In this document: positions 24,847-33,683 of the stretch, one piece after another
How the letters are laid out: the number at the start of each line of letters is the position of its first letter
Numbering within the stretch: the first letter of the stretch is position 1
Assembly: GCA_023436395.1 (NCBI GenBank)
Contig: JAEZJJ010000036.1
Coordinates: 62,001-126,000 of the forward strand
Direction of reading: 5' to 3'
Length of the DNA stretch: 64,000 bases
DNA from: Bacillota bacterium
GTDB lineage: Bacteria > Bacillota > Clostridia > Lachnospirales > Cellulosilyticaceae
The notes under the pieces: model-generated
Told to the model about the DNA's origin: nothing
Database searches by the model: none
The model's input: the letters and a program-made list of their open reading frames with translations, nothing else
Program-made: the position numbers and the translations under genes

Positions 24847-26350
24847 ATTTGACTAAATAGTAGTACCTTATTGTTTCTCTCAGTTCTATAGTATTATTAG
24901 AACCTATGTCTGTGACTGTTAACTCTGACTCTTCTTTTAAAGGCAACTGAATCTCCAGATAGTCTTTTCTTTTATCTTCAGTATAACTTATGGAGCCATT
25001 ATGTAAGGCTAATACTTCCTCTAAAAATTGTAGATTTAAAATATGTATCATCTTGTCCTCATTGCAAAAACTTTTTATTTCCTGTAACAGCCGTCCAATT
25101 TCCCTGACACTCTTATGAGAAAATGCTAAACTCACCTTTTGGTTAGCTAATACATTCATTTCAATATAAATAGAGTCCTTCTCATCCCATTCCAGCATTG
25201 TTACTAATAGTTGCACTAAGCCTTGTTGCAATAATCTAATGTCCACCTCTGTGTACATTTCCTCTTGACTAGGATTAAAGATGATACTGATCTCATTGTA
25301 CTCCTCTATAAAGGCATCAATAATATTTTCAAATAATTCCACTAGATTATATCCTTTAACCCTTATACTACATTCTCCACCTTTAATTTTTTGAATATCT
25401 ATCATACGTTGTATCACATTCATGACTTGATTGCATTCTTCTTTTAATTCTTTAATATCTTGATTAAGTTCAGTTTCTTGGCAATCTAGAATAAGTAAAT
25501 CTGTAGCACTTCTAATCACATTAACGGGCGTTTTTAACTCATGAGAAAGATTAACAATCATCCTACTTGACTCATTATGATCATCAATTTTCTCTTCAGC
25601 TTCTTGGAGAGCATTTAAGCTCTTATTTAAGTGTCCTGCCACACAGCTTGTTAAGACACTTTTTAAAATACAATAAACTTCTATAAGCTGCAAGACAAAG
25701 CATAATATCATAAAATACTCCTTGTCTCGTAGTGCAAGTATACAAGCATATTCAATAAATCTACAAGCCATAACAGCTCTATAATATCCTAGTCCTTCTC
25801 CTAATTCCTCTTTGCACATTTTCTCCCCTATAAAGGTATATATGCCATGTGAGATAAGAATGACGAGATAAGAAACCTCCTGAAGTTTCAAAAAGATAAC
25901 CTTATTGTCAAATGTCTTATATGCCCCTATGATTTCTACTATAAAACATAGAGTAATTATCAAATGTAATATTTTTACACTATTTTTTTTATTCAATAAA
26001 AATAACAAAGAAACTGCGACACTAAAATTAAAAAAACTATTATAGTTCCAGTTAATACACTGGGGAAACTTATCAGCAGCTTCAATAAGTATTAAGTATA
26101 ACAAGAAAAAATGGACTATAAGGGAATATGCATAATACATAGTCAAGGCATTAAATAGACACTTCAACTTGTGAGATACATTTTCTGCGATTACTAATTT
26201 CGTTACAATAATTAAACATATTGTTATCACTGTTATAAGCATGCTAATTGCAGTGGTATTATGAGTTAGTATATAGGCTAGGATACAACTTATTACAGTA
26301 AAAATCCCTATTAAAATCTCAAAAATGTAATAACGTCTTTTATTTGTCAT
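24845..26350 (-). CDS. Membrane histidine kinase with intact H-box and degenerate ATPase lobe
   Basis: The 501-aa protein has about six to eight N-terminal membrane helices (residues 5-235), then a HisKA dimerisation/phosphoacceptor domain with a standard H-box VNLSHELKTPVNVIRSATDL (about 268-287). The expected ATP-binding lobe (about 375-480) is degenerate: the N-box Asn is absent (LLQQGLVQLLVTMLEW) and neither G1 nor G2 glycine motifs are seen, where SHKSVREIG replaces DxGxG. It can probably be phosphorylated but not bind ATP. It begins 3 bp after the stop of the next kinase (26354-27937), which has the opposite defect. No response regulator is adjacent. Confidence 0.8.
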   Translation of the reverse strand: MTNKRRYYIFEILIGIFTVISCILAYILTHNTTAISMLITVITICLIIVTKLVIAENVSHKLKCLFNALTMYYAYSLIVHFFLLYLILIEAADKFPQCINWNYNSFFNFSVAVSLLFLLNKKNSVKILHLIITLCFIVEIIGAYKTFDNKVIFLKLQEVSYLVILISHGIYTFIGEKMCKEELGEGLGYYRAVMACRFIEYACILALRDKEYFMILCFVLQLIEVYCILKSVLTSCVAGHLNKSLNALQEAEEKIDDHNESSRMIVNLSHELKTPVNVIRSATDLLILDCQETELNQDIKELKEECNQVMNVIQRMIDIQKIKGGECSIRVKGYNLVELFENIIDAFIEEYNEISIIFNPSQEEMYTEVDIRLLQQGLVQLLVTMLEWDEKDSIYIEMNVLANQKVSLAFSHKSVREIGRLLQEIKSFCNEDKMIHILNLQFLEEVLALHNGSISYTEDKRKDYLEIQLPLKEESELTVTDIGSNNTIELRETIRYYYLVK

Positions 26351-26353
26351 CTC

Positions 26354-27937
26354 TTAGACCCCTATATCCGAAAATTCTATTTGTACCTTTTTATATAACT
26401 CTTCTTGATTACTATCTACCTCTGTCGTAAGATGATCTTTATCAGGTTGCTCCATAGGTAAAATAATACTAATACTTGTCCCTTTATTGAGCTTACTATT
26501 AATCTCTATTTCTCCATGATGAATTTCTACTAGGGATTTAACTATAGTTAATCCAAGTCCGCTTCCTTCTTGCTGACGTACTAAATTAGATTCCACACGA
26601 CTAAATCGCCTAAACACTGTACTCAGTAAATGCTGGGGGATACCTACTCCTGTGTCTTGTACTACTAAATAAACCAGCTCCTTTTTGGCAAAGAGAAATA
26701 CTTTTATATTGCCACCTTTATGATTATACTTAACGCTATTTGAAATAAGATTAAGCAATATACGTTCAATTGCCTCACGTTCTACATCACATATAACCGC
26801 TTTACTATCTACAAGATATTGCAAAGTGAGCTCCTTCTCCTCTAGATAAGGTGCTATAGAGCTTACTATATCTCCTACTAATAAAACCATATCTACCTTC
26901 TCGAAATGTGATTTAACCTTACCTCTTTCATATGCATTTATAGCCACAATATTTCTGCTTAACTTAATTAGGCGATTACAATTTTTGTCAATTTTTTGTA
27001 CATATTCTAATTCTTGCAACTTATTTTCCATAATTATTTTTCTCTCTAGCTCTTCAATCTTCATGTGAATTTGCTCTATTCTTTTTTGTACATCTTTAGC
27101 AGAAGCCACTAAAATACGTTTTTCTACTTGTATGCGGTTAACCTCTTTCTCCTTATCACTTACATTAATTTCAATTTTCTTCCACGCACCAGTTAAGGTA
27201 GTTTCATCTATATAGGCAAATATAGTGATATAGAATAATAAGTTTAACAGATAGAGTACTATATGAAGTATTATAGAATAATGCATACTTATCACTATCG
27301 TTATTCCTCCTACTAGGAGTTTATTCAAGCAAAGCAATGTATATATATGTTGTTCTATGCGAGATAGTGTTTTATGCCTCTTTCTACTTATCACCCACCC
27401 TATACTAAGTATACTAATAAAAACTAGAGCAACTACTCTTTCAACCTGCTTATTTAAACTAGGAGTTTCAAATATATAATCTATTGGTAATGACATGAAA
27501 CTTATTACAATACTTAATAAGGTAAGACTTACTGCACCTATTATCCAATATCTGATATTATCCTTTTCATTATCCCATTTCATACAAAGCACAAGAAAAA
27601 TAATTTCTAGAAAGTCTATCAGGAAATTATTTTTTCCATATAAAGCAGTTAATTCTATTCCTCTTCCAACTACTATGCATACAATAAGATTAACTAATAC
27701 TAAAACGCTGGTTAACATATAGCAGGTTGCCATTATACTCACACGATTATTAATCATAGCATATAAATTATGTGAAACTAAGAAGAATCCTGCAACTGCA
27801 AATATAATCTTTAAGCCCCTAATAACAAAATCTACTAAAGTAATAGCTTTAAAATAATCTAGTGTTATATCGCACAAAACTAACATAAATATAAATATAA
27901 CGATAGCTAACCCACAGCTTTCTATAACTTTTCTCAC
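26354..27937 (-). CDS. Membrane histidine kinase-like protein with intact ATPase lobe but no H-box
   Basis: The 527-aa protein starts at GTG 27937 behind AAAGGTGAT. About eight hydrophobic helices (residues 5-245) precede a coiled coil (about 255-305). The ATP-binding lobe is complete: N-box LLNLISNSVKYNHKGG, G1 DTGVGIP, F-box FRRFSRVE and G2 GSGLGLTIVKSLVEIHHG. The region where the HisKA helix should carry His-Glu (YVQKIDKNCNRLIKLSRNIV) has no histidine. It should bind ATP but lacks its own phosphoacceptor. It is the first gene of a two-gene unit with the H-box kinase downstream, so phosphorylation in trans is likely. Confidence 0.8.
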   Translation of the reverse strand: MRKVIESCGLAIVIFIFMLVLCDITLDYFKAITLVDFVIRGLKIIFAVAGFFLVSHNLYAMINNRVSIMATCYMLTSVLVLVNLIVCIVVGRGIELTALYGKNNFLIDFLEIIFLVLCMKWDNEKDNIRYWIIGAVSLTLLSIVISFMSLPIDYIFETPSLNKQVERVVALVFISILSIGWVISRKRHKTLSRIEQHIYTLLCLNKLLVGGITIVISMHYSIILHIVLYLLNLLFYITIFAYIDETTLTGAWKKIEINVSDKEKEVNRIQVEKRILVASAKDVQKRIEQIHMKIEELERKIIMENKLQELEYVQKIDKNCNRLIKLSRNIVAINAYERGKVKSHFEKVDMVLLVGDIVSSIAPYLEEKELTLQYLVDSKAVICDVEREAIERILLNLISNSVKYNHKGGNIKVFLFAKKELVYLVVQDTGVGIPQHLLSTVFRRFSRVESNLVRQQEGSGLGLTIVKSLVEIHHGEIEINSKLNKGTSISIILPMEQPDKDHLTTEVDSNQEELYKKVQIEFSDIGV

Positions 27938-28056
27938 AATCGATCACCTTTATTCTAGGTAAATTTATTTTTATAGTATATAACTCTGTTATTTTAACAT
28001 GTATCCATAATCTAGTCACATTTTTTCTAATATTTAAACAAATTCTTTAGTCGCAA

Positions 28057-28119
28057 AAATTAATAGAAAGAGGTGCAAACAAAAAACCTTTTTGTTTTTG
28101 CACCTCTTTCTATTAATTT
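28057..28119. terminator. Long perfect inverted repeat, probable bidirectional terminator
   Basis: Both 23-nt arms (28057-28079 and 28097-28119) match perfectly, starting AAATTAATAG and ending CTATTAATTT. The interior can extend the stem to about 32 bp. It lies 141 bp past the stop of the phosphotransferase gene and upstream of the kinase pair. The arms are far longer than needed for a terminator. Confidence 0.55.
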
Positions 28120-28259
28120 GTATACACTCAAGGTGCCTATTAAGAATACTTCTAAAACAAAGATACGTCATATATTCTTACTTCTAGCACCAATAGCTCA
28201 TAATAATTCTATTTCCTTTGTTTGCTCTACCACACTAATCTATAAAACTTTATCAAATT

Positions 28260-29234
28260 TTATCTTTCATCCCATCTTTCTAATTCTCTCACTGCTTTTT
28301 CAAGTTTCTCTCTTGGCCATGCTTCTTGCTCTTTAGAATATCCCCTATAGTAACATTCTATTACCATTAGTAAAAAGAGATATATTTCATAAAGTACGGC
28401 GCGCTCCTTTTCCCCTACTGTTAAGTCCCTTCCCATATAGTGCTTCATATAAAATGTATTATCCATTAAGAAGCCACATACAATATCTAATAAAGGATCT
28501 GCAACTATAGCCCTTTCAAAATCTATTATACTTGTAATTTCTAATCCATTGGGATCTACCATTATATTTCCATACCATAAGTCTTTATGTACTAAACGCC
28601 CCTCGGTAACCTCTTCTAAACAGTGAGAATGTCTTTCTATTTTGGCATAAAAAGTTTTATAGTCATAAGGTAAAAGTACCTCTTTAGCTTCTGCATCTTC
28701 TAGAAGTTCTTTTATCATAAATAAAAAGGTCTCTTTCCAAGTTGTAAACTGCTTATGTTTAAGGGGTAATACCCCAAAATAATTTTCTTGAAAACTATGT
28801 AATTTTAAGGTATACTCTGCTAACTGCTTAGCAATTTTCGCTTGTTCCATAGGCAGTAGCTTATCATATAATGTGCTAAGCTGCACCCCCTCTACCCATT
28901 CCATGAAAAAATACGGCACTTCTAATATACTCTTGGTATCATCATAACAAAGGACTTTAGGTACAGGCACTATATTGTCTACTTGTAGTTTTCTTAAAAC
29001 CCTTACCTCTGTCTCCATAACCTTCTGCTCATATTGAAGTTCATTTCCATGACCTGCAACTGAGAGTTTTAATACTACCTTTTCCCCATTTACTAATACA
29101 ATCTTATATAAACTTGCAAATCCTCCTCCTGGTAGTTCACTAATTGTTTCTATTTCTACATTTTCTTTTAATCCTTCTTTTACAAGCTGCTTAATCGTAT
29201 AATCCTCTAATTTTAATTTCGTTCTGCTCTCCAC
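28260..29234 (-). CDS. Aminoglycoside phosphotransferase-family kinase
   Basis: The 324-aa protein uses a GTG start at 29234 behind GGAGGGAAGTATA. The APH/choline-kinase fold is evident: lysine in KVVLKLS (about 52-58), catalytic loop HKDLWYGNIMVD (about 218-229) with the Brenner Asp and Asn, and metal-binding IIDFERA. It phosphorylates a hydroxyl on an unknown small molecule. Close relatives include antibiotic kinases, but also metabolic kinases, so resistance cannot be claimed. Confidence 0.85.
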   Translation of the reverse strand: MESRTKLKLEDYTIKQLVKEGLKENVEIETISELPGGGFASLYKIVLVNGEKVVLKLSVAGHGNELQYEQKVMETEVRVLRKLQVDNIVPVPKVLCYDDTKSILEVPYFFMEWVEGVQLSTLYDKLLPMEQAKIAKQLAEYTLKLHSFQENYFGVLPLKHKQFTTWKETFLFMIKELLEDAEAKEVLLPYDYKTFYAKIERHSHCLEEVTEGRLVHKDLWYGNIMVDPNGLEITSIIDFERAIVADPLLDIVCGFLMDNTFYMKHYMGRDLTVGEKERAVLYEIYLFLLMVIECYYRGYSKEQEAWPREKLEKAVRELERWDER

Positions 29235-29337
29235 TATACTTCCCTCCCTATCTACTATTGTATAATCTTTCTTTTTCTATAAAATGGATTATCCTATAAA
29301 GTCATATGTTTTATTTTATAAAACTCTATCTTTTAGT

Positions 29338-29391
29338 CAAAAATACCTATAGAGTAGACATTAGAAAAAAGTCTGCTTATAGGTATTTTTA
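29338..29391 (-). terminator. Terminator after the LysE-family exporter
   Basis: The stem AAAAATACCTATA/TATAGGTATTTTT with inner AGAC/GTCT pairing lies 14 bp past the exporter stop on the minus strand. Confidence 0.7.
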
Positions 29392-29404
29392 TCTATATTA
29401 TTTT

Positions 29405-30019
29405 TTAAACAGAAGAGAATCCAAGCTGAATAGCAAAAATAATAAAAATCACGCCAAAGCATTTAGGAAGTATACATGCAATACGTTGTGATTTCTCAAT
29501 CATTTTATTAACACTACTTGCAAGAGTCCCATAACCTATAAAAACAATTAGAGTTAATAGCATAAAGGCTAAACTGAGTATAAGATACTGTAAAAAAGAG
29601 TTTTTAGCAGTTACAGTTACATATTGGGGAAGAAAGGAAAAGAAAAAAATAGTGAGACTAGGATTCAAAAGATTAATTAAAAAACCTTGGCGTACGATTG
29701 CTAAGGCTTTTAAATCGCCTTGCGAACTTTTAAAATCTAGTTCTGTTTTTGTTCTTATCATCCTAATACCAAGATACAATAAATAAAGTGTTCCAACAAT
29801 TTTTATAAATTCCAATACTTTATTGTTTATCCGGAATATTAAAAAGGACAAGGCAATGTTCAGGCATAAATGAGGTATGATCCCTGCACTGCAACCAAAT
29901 GCAGCCAATACACTTGCCTTTCTTCCTGTTGTAATACCGGTTGAAATCGTATAAATAACGCCTGTACCAGGCATTAAAATAAAAATGAGTGAAGCAATAA
30001 AGAATGTTAATATATTCAT
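29405..30019 (-). CDS. LysE-family amino-acid exporter
   Basis: The 204-aa protein starts at ATG 30019 behind GGAGGTCTAT. It has six predicted helices and the family start IFILMPGTGVIYTISTGITT (about 13-32), with the G-x-x-x-G/A pattern and ARGI-like LGIRMIRTK (about 83-91) near the middle. LysE/RhtB proteins export basic or neutral amino acids or their analogues. It is divergent from a MocR regulator across a 114-bp gap, an arrangement often seen where the regulator controls the exporter. Confidence 0.85.
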   Translation of the reverse strand: MNILTFFIASLIFILMPGTGVIYTISTGITTGRKASVLAAFGCSAGIIPHLCLNIALSFLIFRINNKVLEFIKIVGTLYLLYLGIRMIRTKTELDFKSSQGDLKALAIVRQGFLINLLNPSLTIFFFSFLPQYVTVTAKNSFLQYLILSLAFMLLTLIVFIGYGTLASSVNKMIEKSQRIACILPKCFGVIFIIFAIQLGFSSV

Positions 30020-30133
30020 ATAGACCTCCTTGTATAAAAATGATATATATTAAAATATATCCCACATGAGTTGCTCTGATAAGTTCCAGTTATATTAATT
30101 AATTATAGAACCACTTTTGAGAAAGGAGATACC

Positions 30134-31534
30134 ATGATACATATTAATCTAAAAAGAGAAGATAAGTTGCCATTATCACGGCAAATTTATCGTTCCATTA
30201 AACAAAGTATATTAAGTGGCAAAATTACTGGAGGTATGAAACTCCCCTCGTCTCGTAGGCTTTCTGAAGAATTACATGTAGCACGAAATGTTGTAATAGA
30301 AGGATACGAACAGCTGATAGCAGAAGGATATGCTTATTCTAAAAATGGTTCGGGGACTTATATTAGTGAAGGTGTTGTTATGTCTGACTTAGCACCTAAA
30401 ATTCATATACAAAACAAACCTGTAGGTCCTCCTAAGCCAGAAGTCATCGTTTCTTTTCGTACTGGAATACCTGATTTAAGTCTTATTCCCATTAAAAAGT
30501 GGTCTCAGTATTATCATAATATTGCATTAAATATTAAACCGTATCAAATGGATTATCAGAATACTTTTGGTGACAATTCACTCAGAGTAATTTTGGCACA
30601 GTATTTGAATCGGGTACGAGGAATGAATACACATCCTGAGAATATTCTTATTACAAATGGTGCTGCCCAATCTTTTAATCTACTATGTCAATTGATTTCA
30701 CCCAATGAATATGCTCTGGTGGAAAACCCCTTAAGCTATGGCATTATTCATACCCTTAGGAACAATGCTGTAACTATGCGACCTATTAGGATTGATAAGG
30801 AGGGAATGGTTACGTCAGAACTGCCCAAGGATCCACCAAAACTTATATTCACTACACCTAGTCATCAGTTTCCTATGGGATCTATTTTGACTGCTTCAAG
30901 AAGAGTTGAACTCATTCATTATGCTAACCGTAATCAGGCCTATATTATTGAGGATGATTATGATAGCGAATTCCGTTTTGATGGGAGCCCTATTGAGTCC
31001 ATGCAGTGTCTAGCACCAAACAGAGTTATTTACTTGGGCACATTCTCAAAAACGTTAATGCCTGCTCTGCGCATTGGCTATATGGTATTGCCTGATGAAT
31101 TATGTGAACGAATGTACCAAGCAAAGTTTGTATCCGATATCCATTCTCCTATATTGGAACAACTAACGCTTGCTCAGTTTATTGAAAGTGGCGGATTTGA
31201 ACGTCATATGCGTAAAATGCAGAAAGTCTATCATAGAAAACGTAACCAATTAATAAACTGCCTAAAAAGAATTTTCAAAGATCAAGTCTCTATCTCTGGT
31301 GCTGCTACAGGATTACATCTGATTTGCTCTTTTTCTGAAATTAAATTTGATAGGGATTTACTTCAAAAAATCCAACAAGCTGGTATAGAAATTAGCTCAA
31401 TAGATAAGCACCTTCTGTATTCTGAAATAAATGCAGAATACAATAATATACTTATTTTCGGTTATGGGAATACACCTTATGATCAAATAGAAATAGGTAT
31501 AGAATTACTTGCTGAAACTATTAGTAAATCATAA
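30134..31534 (+). CDS. MocR/PdxR-type regulator (GntR HTH fused to aminotransferase)
   Basis: The 466-aa protein starts at ATG 30134 behind GAAAGGAGATACC. Residues 1-75 form a GntR winged helix (LPSSRRLSEELHVARNVVIE). Residues about 110-466 are a fold-type I aminotransferase with the PLP lysine in LGTFSKTLMPALRIGY and an EDDYDSEFRF segment (about 275). It probably binds PLP or an aldimine as effector and regulates the divergent LysE-family gene. It is a paralogue of the protein at 51050-52453, with nearly the same architecture. Confidence 0.9.
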   Translation: MIHINLKREDKLPLSRQIYRSIKQSILSGKITGGMKLPSSRRLSEELHVARNVVIEGYEQLIAEGYAYSKNGSGTYISEGVVMSDLAPKIHIQNKPVGPPKPEVIVSFRTGIPDLSLIPIKKWSQYYHNIALNIKPYQMDYQNTFGDNSLRVILAQYLNRVRGMNTHPENILITNGAAQSFNLLCQLISPNEYALVENPLSYGIIHTLRNNAVTMRPIRIDKEGMVTSELPKDPPKLIFTTPSHQFPMGSILTASRRVELIHYANRNQAYIIEDDYDSEFRFDGSPIESMQCLAPNRVIYLGTFSKTLMPALRIGYMVLPDELCERMYQAKFVSDIHSPILEQLTLAQFIESGGFERHMRKMQKVYHRKRNQLINCLKRIFKDQVSISGAATGLHLICSFSEIKFDRDLLQKIQQAGIEISSIDKHLLYSEINAEYNNILIFGYGNTPYDQIEIGIELLAETISKS

Positions 31535-31538
31535 TTAT

Positions 31539-31698
31539 TTAACTTTCATACTTATGCCATAGCCTCTTTGACGTGCAAGTTGTACTGAGGAGCTGCTACT
31601 ATGCCCGTTAAGAGCTGTAGCGTAAGTCATGAAGGTTAAAAGGAAGTGCTGGTGAGCAAAAATCCCCCTCTTTAGATTACTAGAGAGGGGGATTTTTG
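31539..31698 (+). ncRNA. Short element related to the 3' domain of the 17-kb structured RNA
   Basis: Starting 5 bp after the MocR stop, 31539-31557 pairs with 31620-31639 (19 bp, one bulge). Inside lies CTGAGGAGCT (31585-31594), identical to the pseudoknot strand of the 17-kb RNA, followed by a GCTAC/GTAGC hairpin whose loop holds ATGCC and TTAAGA, as in hairpin D there. The tail GTGCTGG...CAAAAA also matches in order. The partner strand AGCTCCTCA is not found upstream, so the pseudoknot seen in the long RNA cannot form in the same way. The unit ends in the terminator at 31658-31698. It may be a 3' UTR element or an independent RNA. Confidence 0.45.
31658..31698. terminator. Bidirectional terminator between the RNA element and prfH
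   Basis: The stem AAAAATCCCCCTCT/AGAGGGGGATTTTT is GC-rich with T-runs on both strands. It serves the + strand RNA element and the minus-strand prfH gene ending at 31722. Confidence 0.8.
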
Positions 31699-31721
31699 CG
31701 TTTGATGCCAATTTTCATTGT

Positions 31722-32309
31722 CTATATTTCTTTAAATGCTATTCCTTTAAATGTCCTTATAGGATTTCCTCTTATAAGTCTGTTTTGTTCTAGCCAAGCT
31801 AATTGTTTTTCTTTTTCATGTGCTTCTTCATTGATCTGTGCCAGTAAATCTAGTAGTCTATTCATAGCAATTTGCTTATTCATATGCTGACTTCTTGCCT
31901 CAGTTGAAACTACTGCCATACCTGTTGGTATATGAATCGCCCTTACTCCCGTTTCTACTTTGTTAACATGTTGGCCTCCTTTTCCACCACTTCTAAATGT
32001 CTCAAAACGAATCACTTCTTCTGTCGAAATCTTTTTTACTTCTTCTAAAATACTAATATCAATATACCAATTCTTTCGTTTACATGTGGCTCTATAGGGG
32101 CTTTCACAAATCCATAACACAGAACCTTGCTTAAAATCTCCCCCTTCATCAATCTCACAAATGACGTACGTAAAACATCCTTTTTGTTTGCCTTGATGAG
32201 CATCCACTATTTTTAAGGCTACATACTCCTCTTTTAATCTTTCTAAATACATACCTACTGCTAGTTCACATTCACAGGGACCTTTACCTGAGCTTATTTG
32301 TACTTTCAT
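31722..32309 (-). CDS. prfH: Peptide chain release factor homologue PrfH
   Basis: The 195-aa protein keeps the catalytic GGQ at 111-113 (SGGKGGQHVNK) and the release-factor domain 3 fold, but lacks the stop-codon-reading domain. Its start is 7 bp after the rtcB stop, with AGGTGACTT as ribosome binding site. PrfH-RtcB pairs have been shown to rescue and repair ribosomes whose 16S decoding centre was cut by ribotoxins: PrfH releases the stalled peptide and RtcB rejoins the rRNA. Here the pair stands alone, with a terminator after prfH. Confidence 0.9.
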   Translation of the reverse strand: MKVQISSGKGPCECELAVGMYLERLKEEYVALKIVDAHQGKQKGCFTYVICEIDEGGDFKQGSVLWICESPYRATCKRKNWYIDISILEEVKKISTEEVIRFETFRSGGKGGQHVNKVETGVRAIHIPTGMAVVSTEARSQHMNKQIAMNRLLDLLAQINEEAHEKEKQLAWLEQNRLIRGNPIRTFKGIAFKEI

Positions 32310-32316
32310 AAGTCAC

Positions 32317-33390
32317 CTACCCTTTGTATGTGATAAGCGGTTTTAAGGTTGCTATCACGTCAATTAAATTAAATGCCATTAAGCTATCTATCACTTGCTC
32401 AATATTTTTATAAGCTTCTGGTGCTTCTTGAAATAAGAGATTCGTATCATGACATACAACCTTACTCTTTAGCTCTGTACATCTAATACTGTCTCTATCA
32501 TATTTATTATTAATCCTAGCTTTGCATAAACTCCTGGCCCACTTTCTTCCTGCTCCATGGGATAATGAATCTAAGGATAAACTTGTGTCTTCTTTTGGCA
32601 TACAGATATAACTAAGGCTTCCTCTAGAGCCTGGAATAACAATAGGTCCTACCTTAGATGAGGTGCTTCCTTTTCTATGAATAAATCCTTCACTTGTTTC
32701 TTCTAAAAAATTATGATAGCAATCTATCACTGTGGTTACCTCATCACTAACACCTAGATGTCCTAATAGTTTTTTAGCAACTAATACTCTATTACGTCTT
32801 GCCCAAAGTAATGCCTTCTCATGTTCTTCAAGATAAGCTTTTGCTTCATCTGAACCTTTTAAAATACCTTCTGGTTTTAAATGTGCCCGTAAGATTTTTT
32901 CTCCATAGCCTCTTGAACCACTGTGCACCAATAAAAATATCTTATCTTTCTTCATTCCTAATTGTTCAAATAAATCCTCATTAACCACTTCATGAATACA
33001 CTGAAATTCAGCGAAATGATTTCCACTTCCTATGGTTCCTAATTCTAAAATAGGACTTTCTTCCTCATAAGGATTCATCATATATAGGTCTGAAAGCTGA
33101 CGAATATGATTTAAACGTGTCACCCATTTATCTTGTTTGTATTTCTTGAGCTTAACATCTGTCTCAAAAAGCCCCATACCACACCCTATATCATTTCCAA
33201 TTAAATGGGGATAAAAGCGACTTTTGCTAAGTAGTGCTATGCCAATAGGTGATTTACCTGCATGTATGTCTGGTAAACCTACCACTTTTATAACGTCTTC
33301 TAATTGACTTACACCTACTACTTGATCCTTAGCTGTCTGTTCTATCCAATTTTTCTCATTACTAATTAATACGATTTTGTTGTTTTCCAT
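32317..33390 (-). CDS. rtcB: RtcB-family RNA ligase
   Basis: The 357-aa enzyme joins 2',3'-cyclic phosphate or 3'-phosphate ends to 5'-OH RNA ends using GTP and a divalent metal. Metal ligands are visible: Asp67 and Cys70 in GNDIGCGMGLFE, His in GSGNHFAEF, and VHSGSRG. SHGAGRKWARS matches the conserved guanylylation-site region. It is somewhat shorter than E. coli RtcB (408 aa), like other PrfH-linked forms. I place the start at ATG 33390, behind AAGGAGAATAGA; a longer frame to 33414 has no ribosome binding site. Confidence 0.9.
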   Translation of the reverse strand: MENNKIVLISNEKNWIEQTAKDQVVGVSQLEDVIKVVGLPDIHAGKSPIGIALLSKSRFYPHLIGNDIGCGMGLFETDVKLKKYKQDKWVTRLNHIRQLSDLYMMNPYEEESPILELGTIGSGNHFAEFQCIHEVVNEDLFEQLGMKKDKIFLLVHSGSRGYGEKILRAHLKPEGILKGSDEAKAYLEEHEKALLWARRNRVLVAKKLLGHLGVSDEVTTVIDCYHNFLEETSEGFIHRKGSTSSKVGPIVIPGSRGSLSYICMPKEDTSLSLDSLSHGAGRKWARSLCKARINNKYDRDSIRCTELKSKVVCHDTNLLFQEAPEAYKNIEQVIDSLMAFNLIDVIATLKPLITYKG

Positions 33391-33437
33391 TCTATTCTCC
33401 TTAATAAACATCACTATTTATCTAAATGAGGACACAA

Positions 33438-33467
33438 AAAAAGTACGCAAACATACTGCGCACTTTT
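33438..33467 (-). terminator. Rho-independent terminator upstream of rtcB
   Basis: The stem AAAAGTGCGCA/TGCGTACTTTT and a long T-run on the minus strand lie between the acetyltransferase (ends 33684) and rtcB. It probably ends the acetyltransferase transcript and isolates the rtcB-prfH unit. The 220 bp between 33467 and 33684 hold nothing else I can recognise. Confidence 0.6.
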
Positions 33468-33683
33468 AGCCTTTTTAATTTAGAAAAAGTGTATCGTTGT
33501 TTGATGTATTAAAATTATTGATTTGTCACCTTTTTCATATTTTCCAACATAACGACCACTCCCTTTTGTTTACTAGGATAAATATTCAATATTTTCAAAC
33601 TTATTATATCACTTATATCATCCAAGTCAAGTAAATATCCTCTCATAAAAGTCTTTTCACATTTCTCCTATAGGCTTAATCTA

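Noticed and set aside
28260..29234. Claiming an antibiotic resistance gene for the APH-family kinase
   Set aside because: The fold is shared by metabolic kinases; no drug-specific loop can be recognised by eye.
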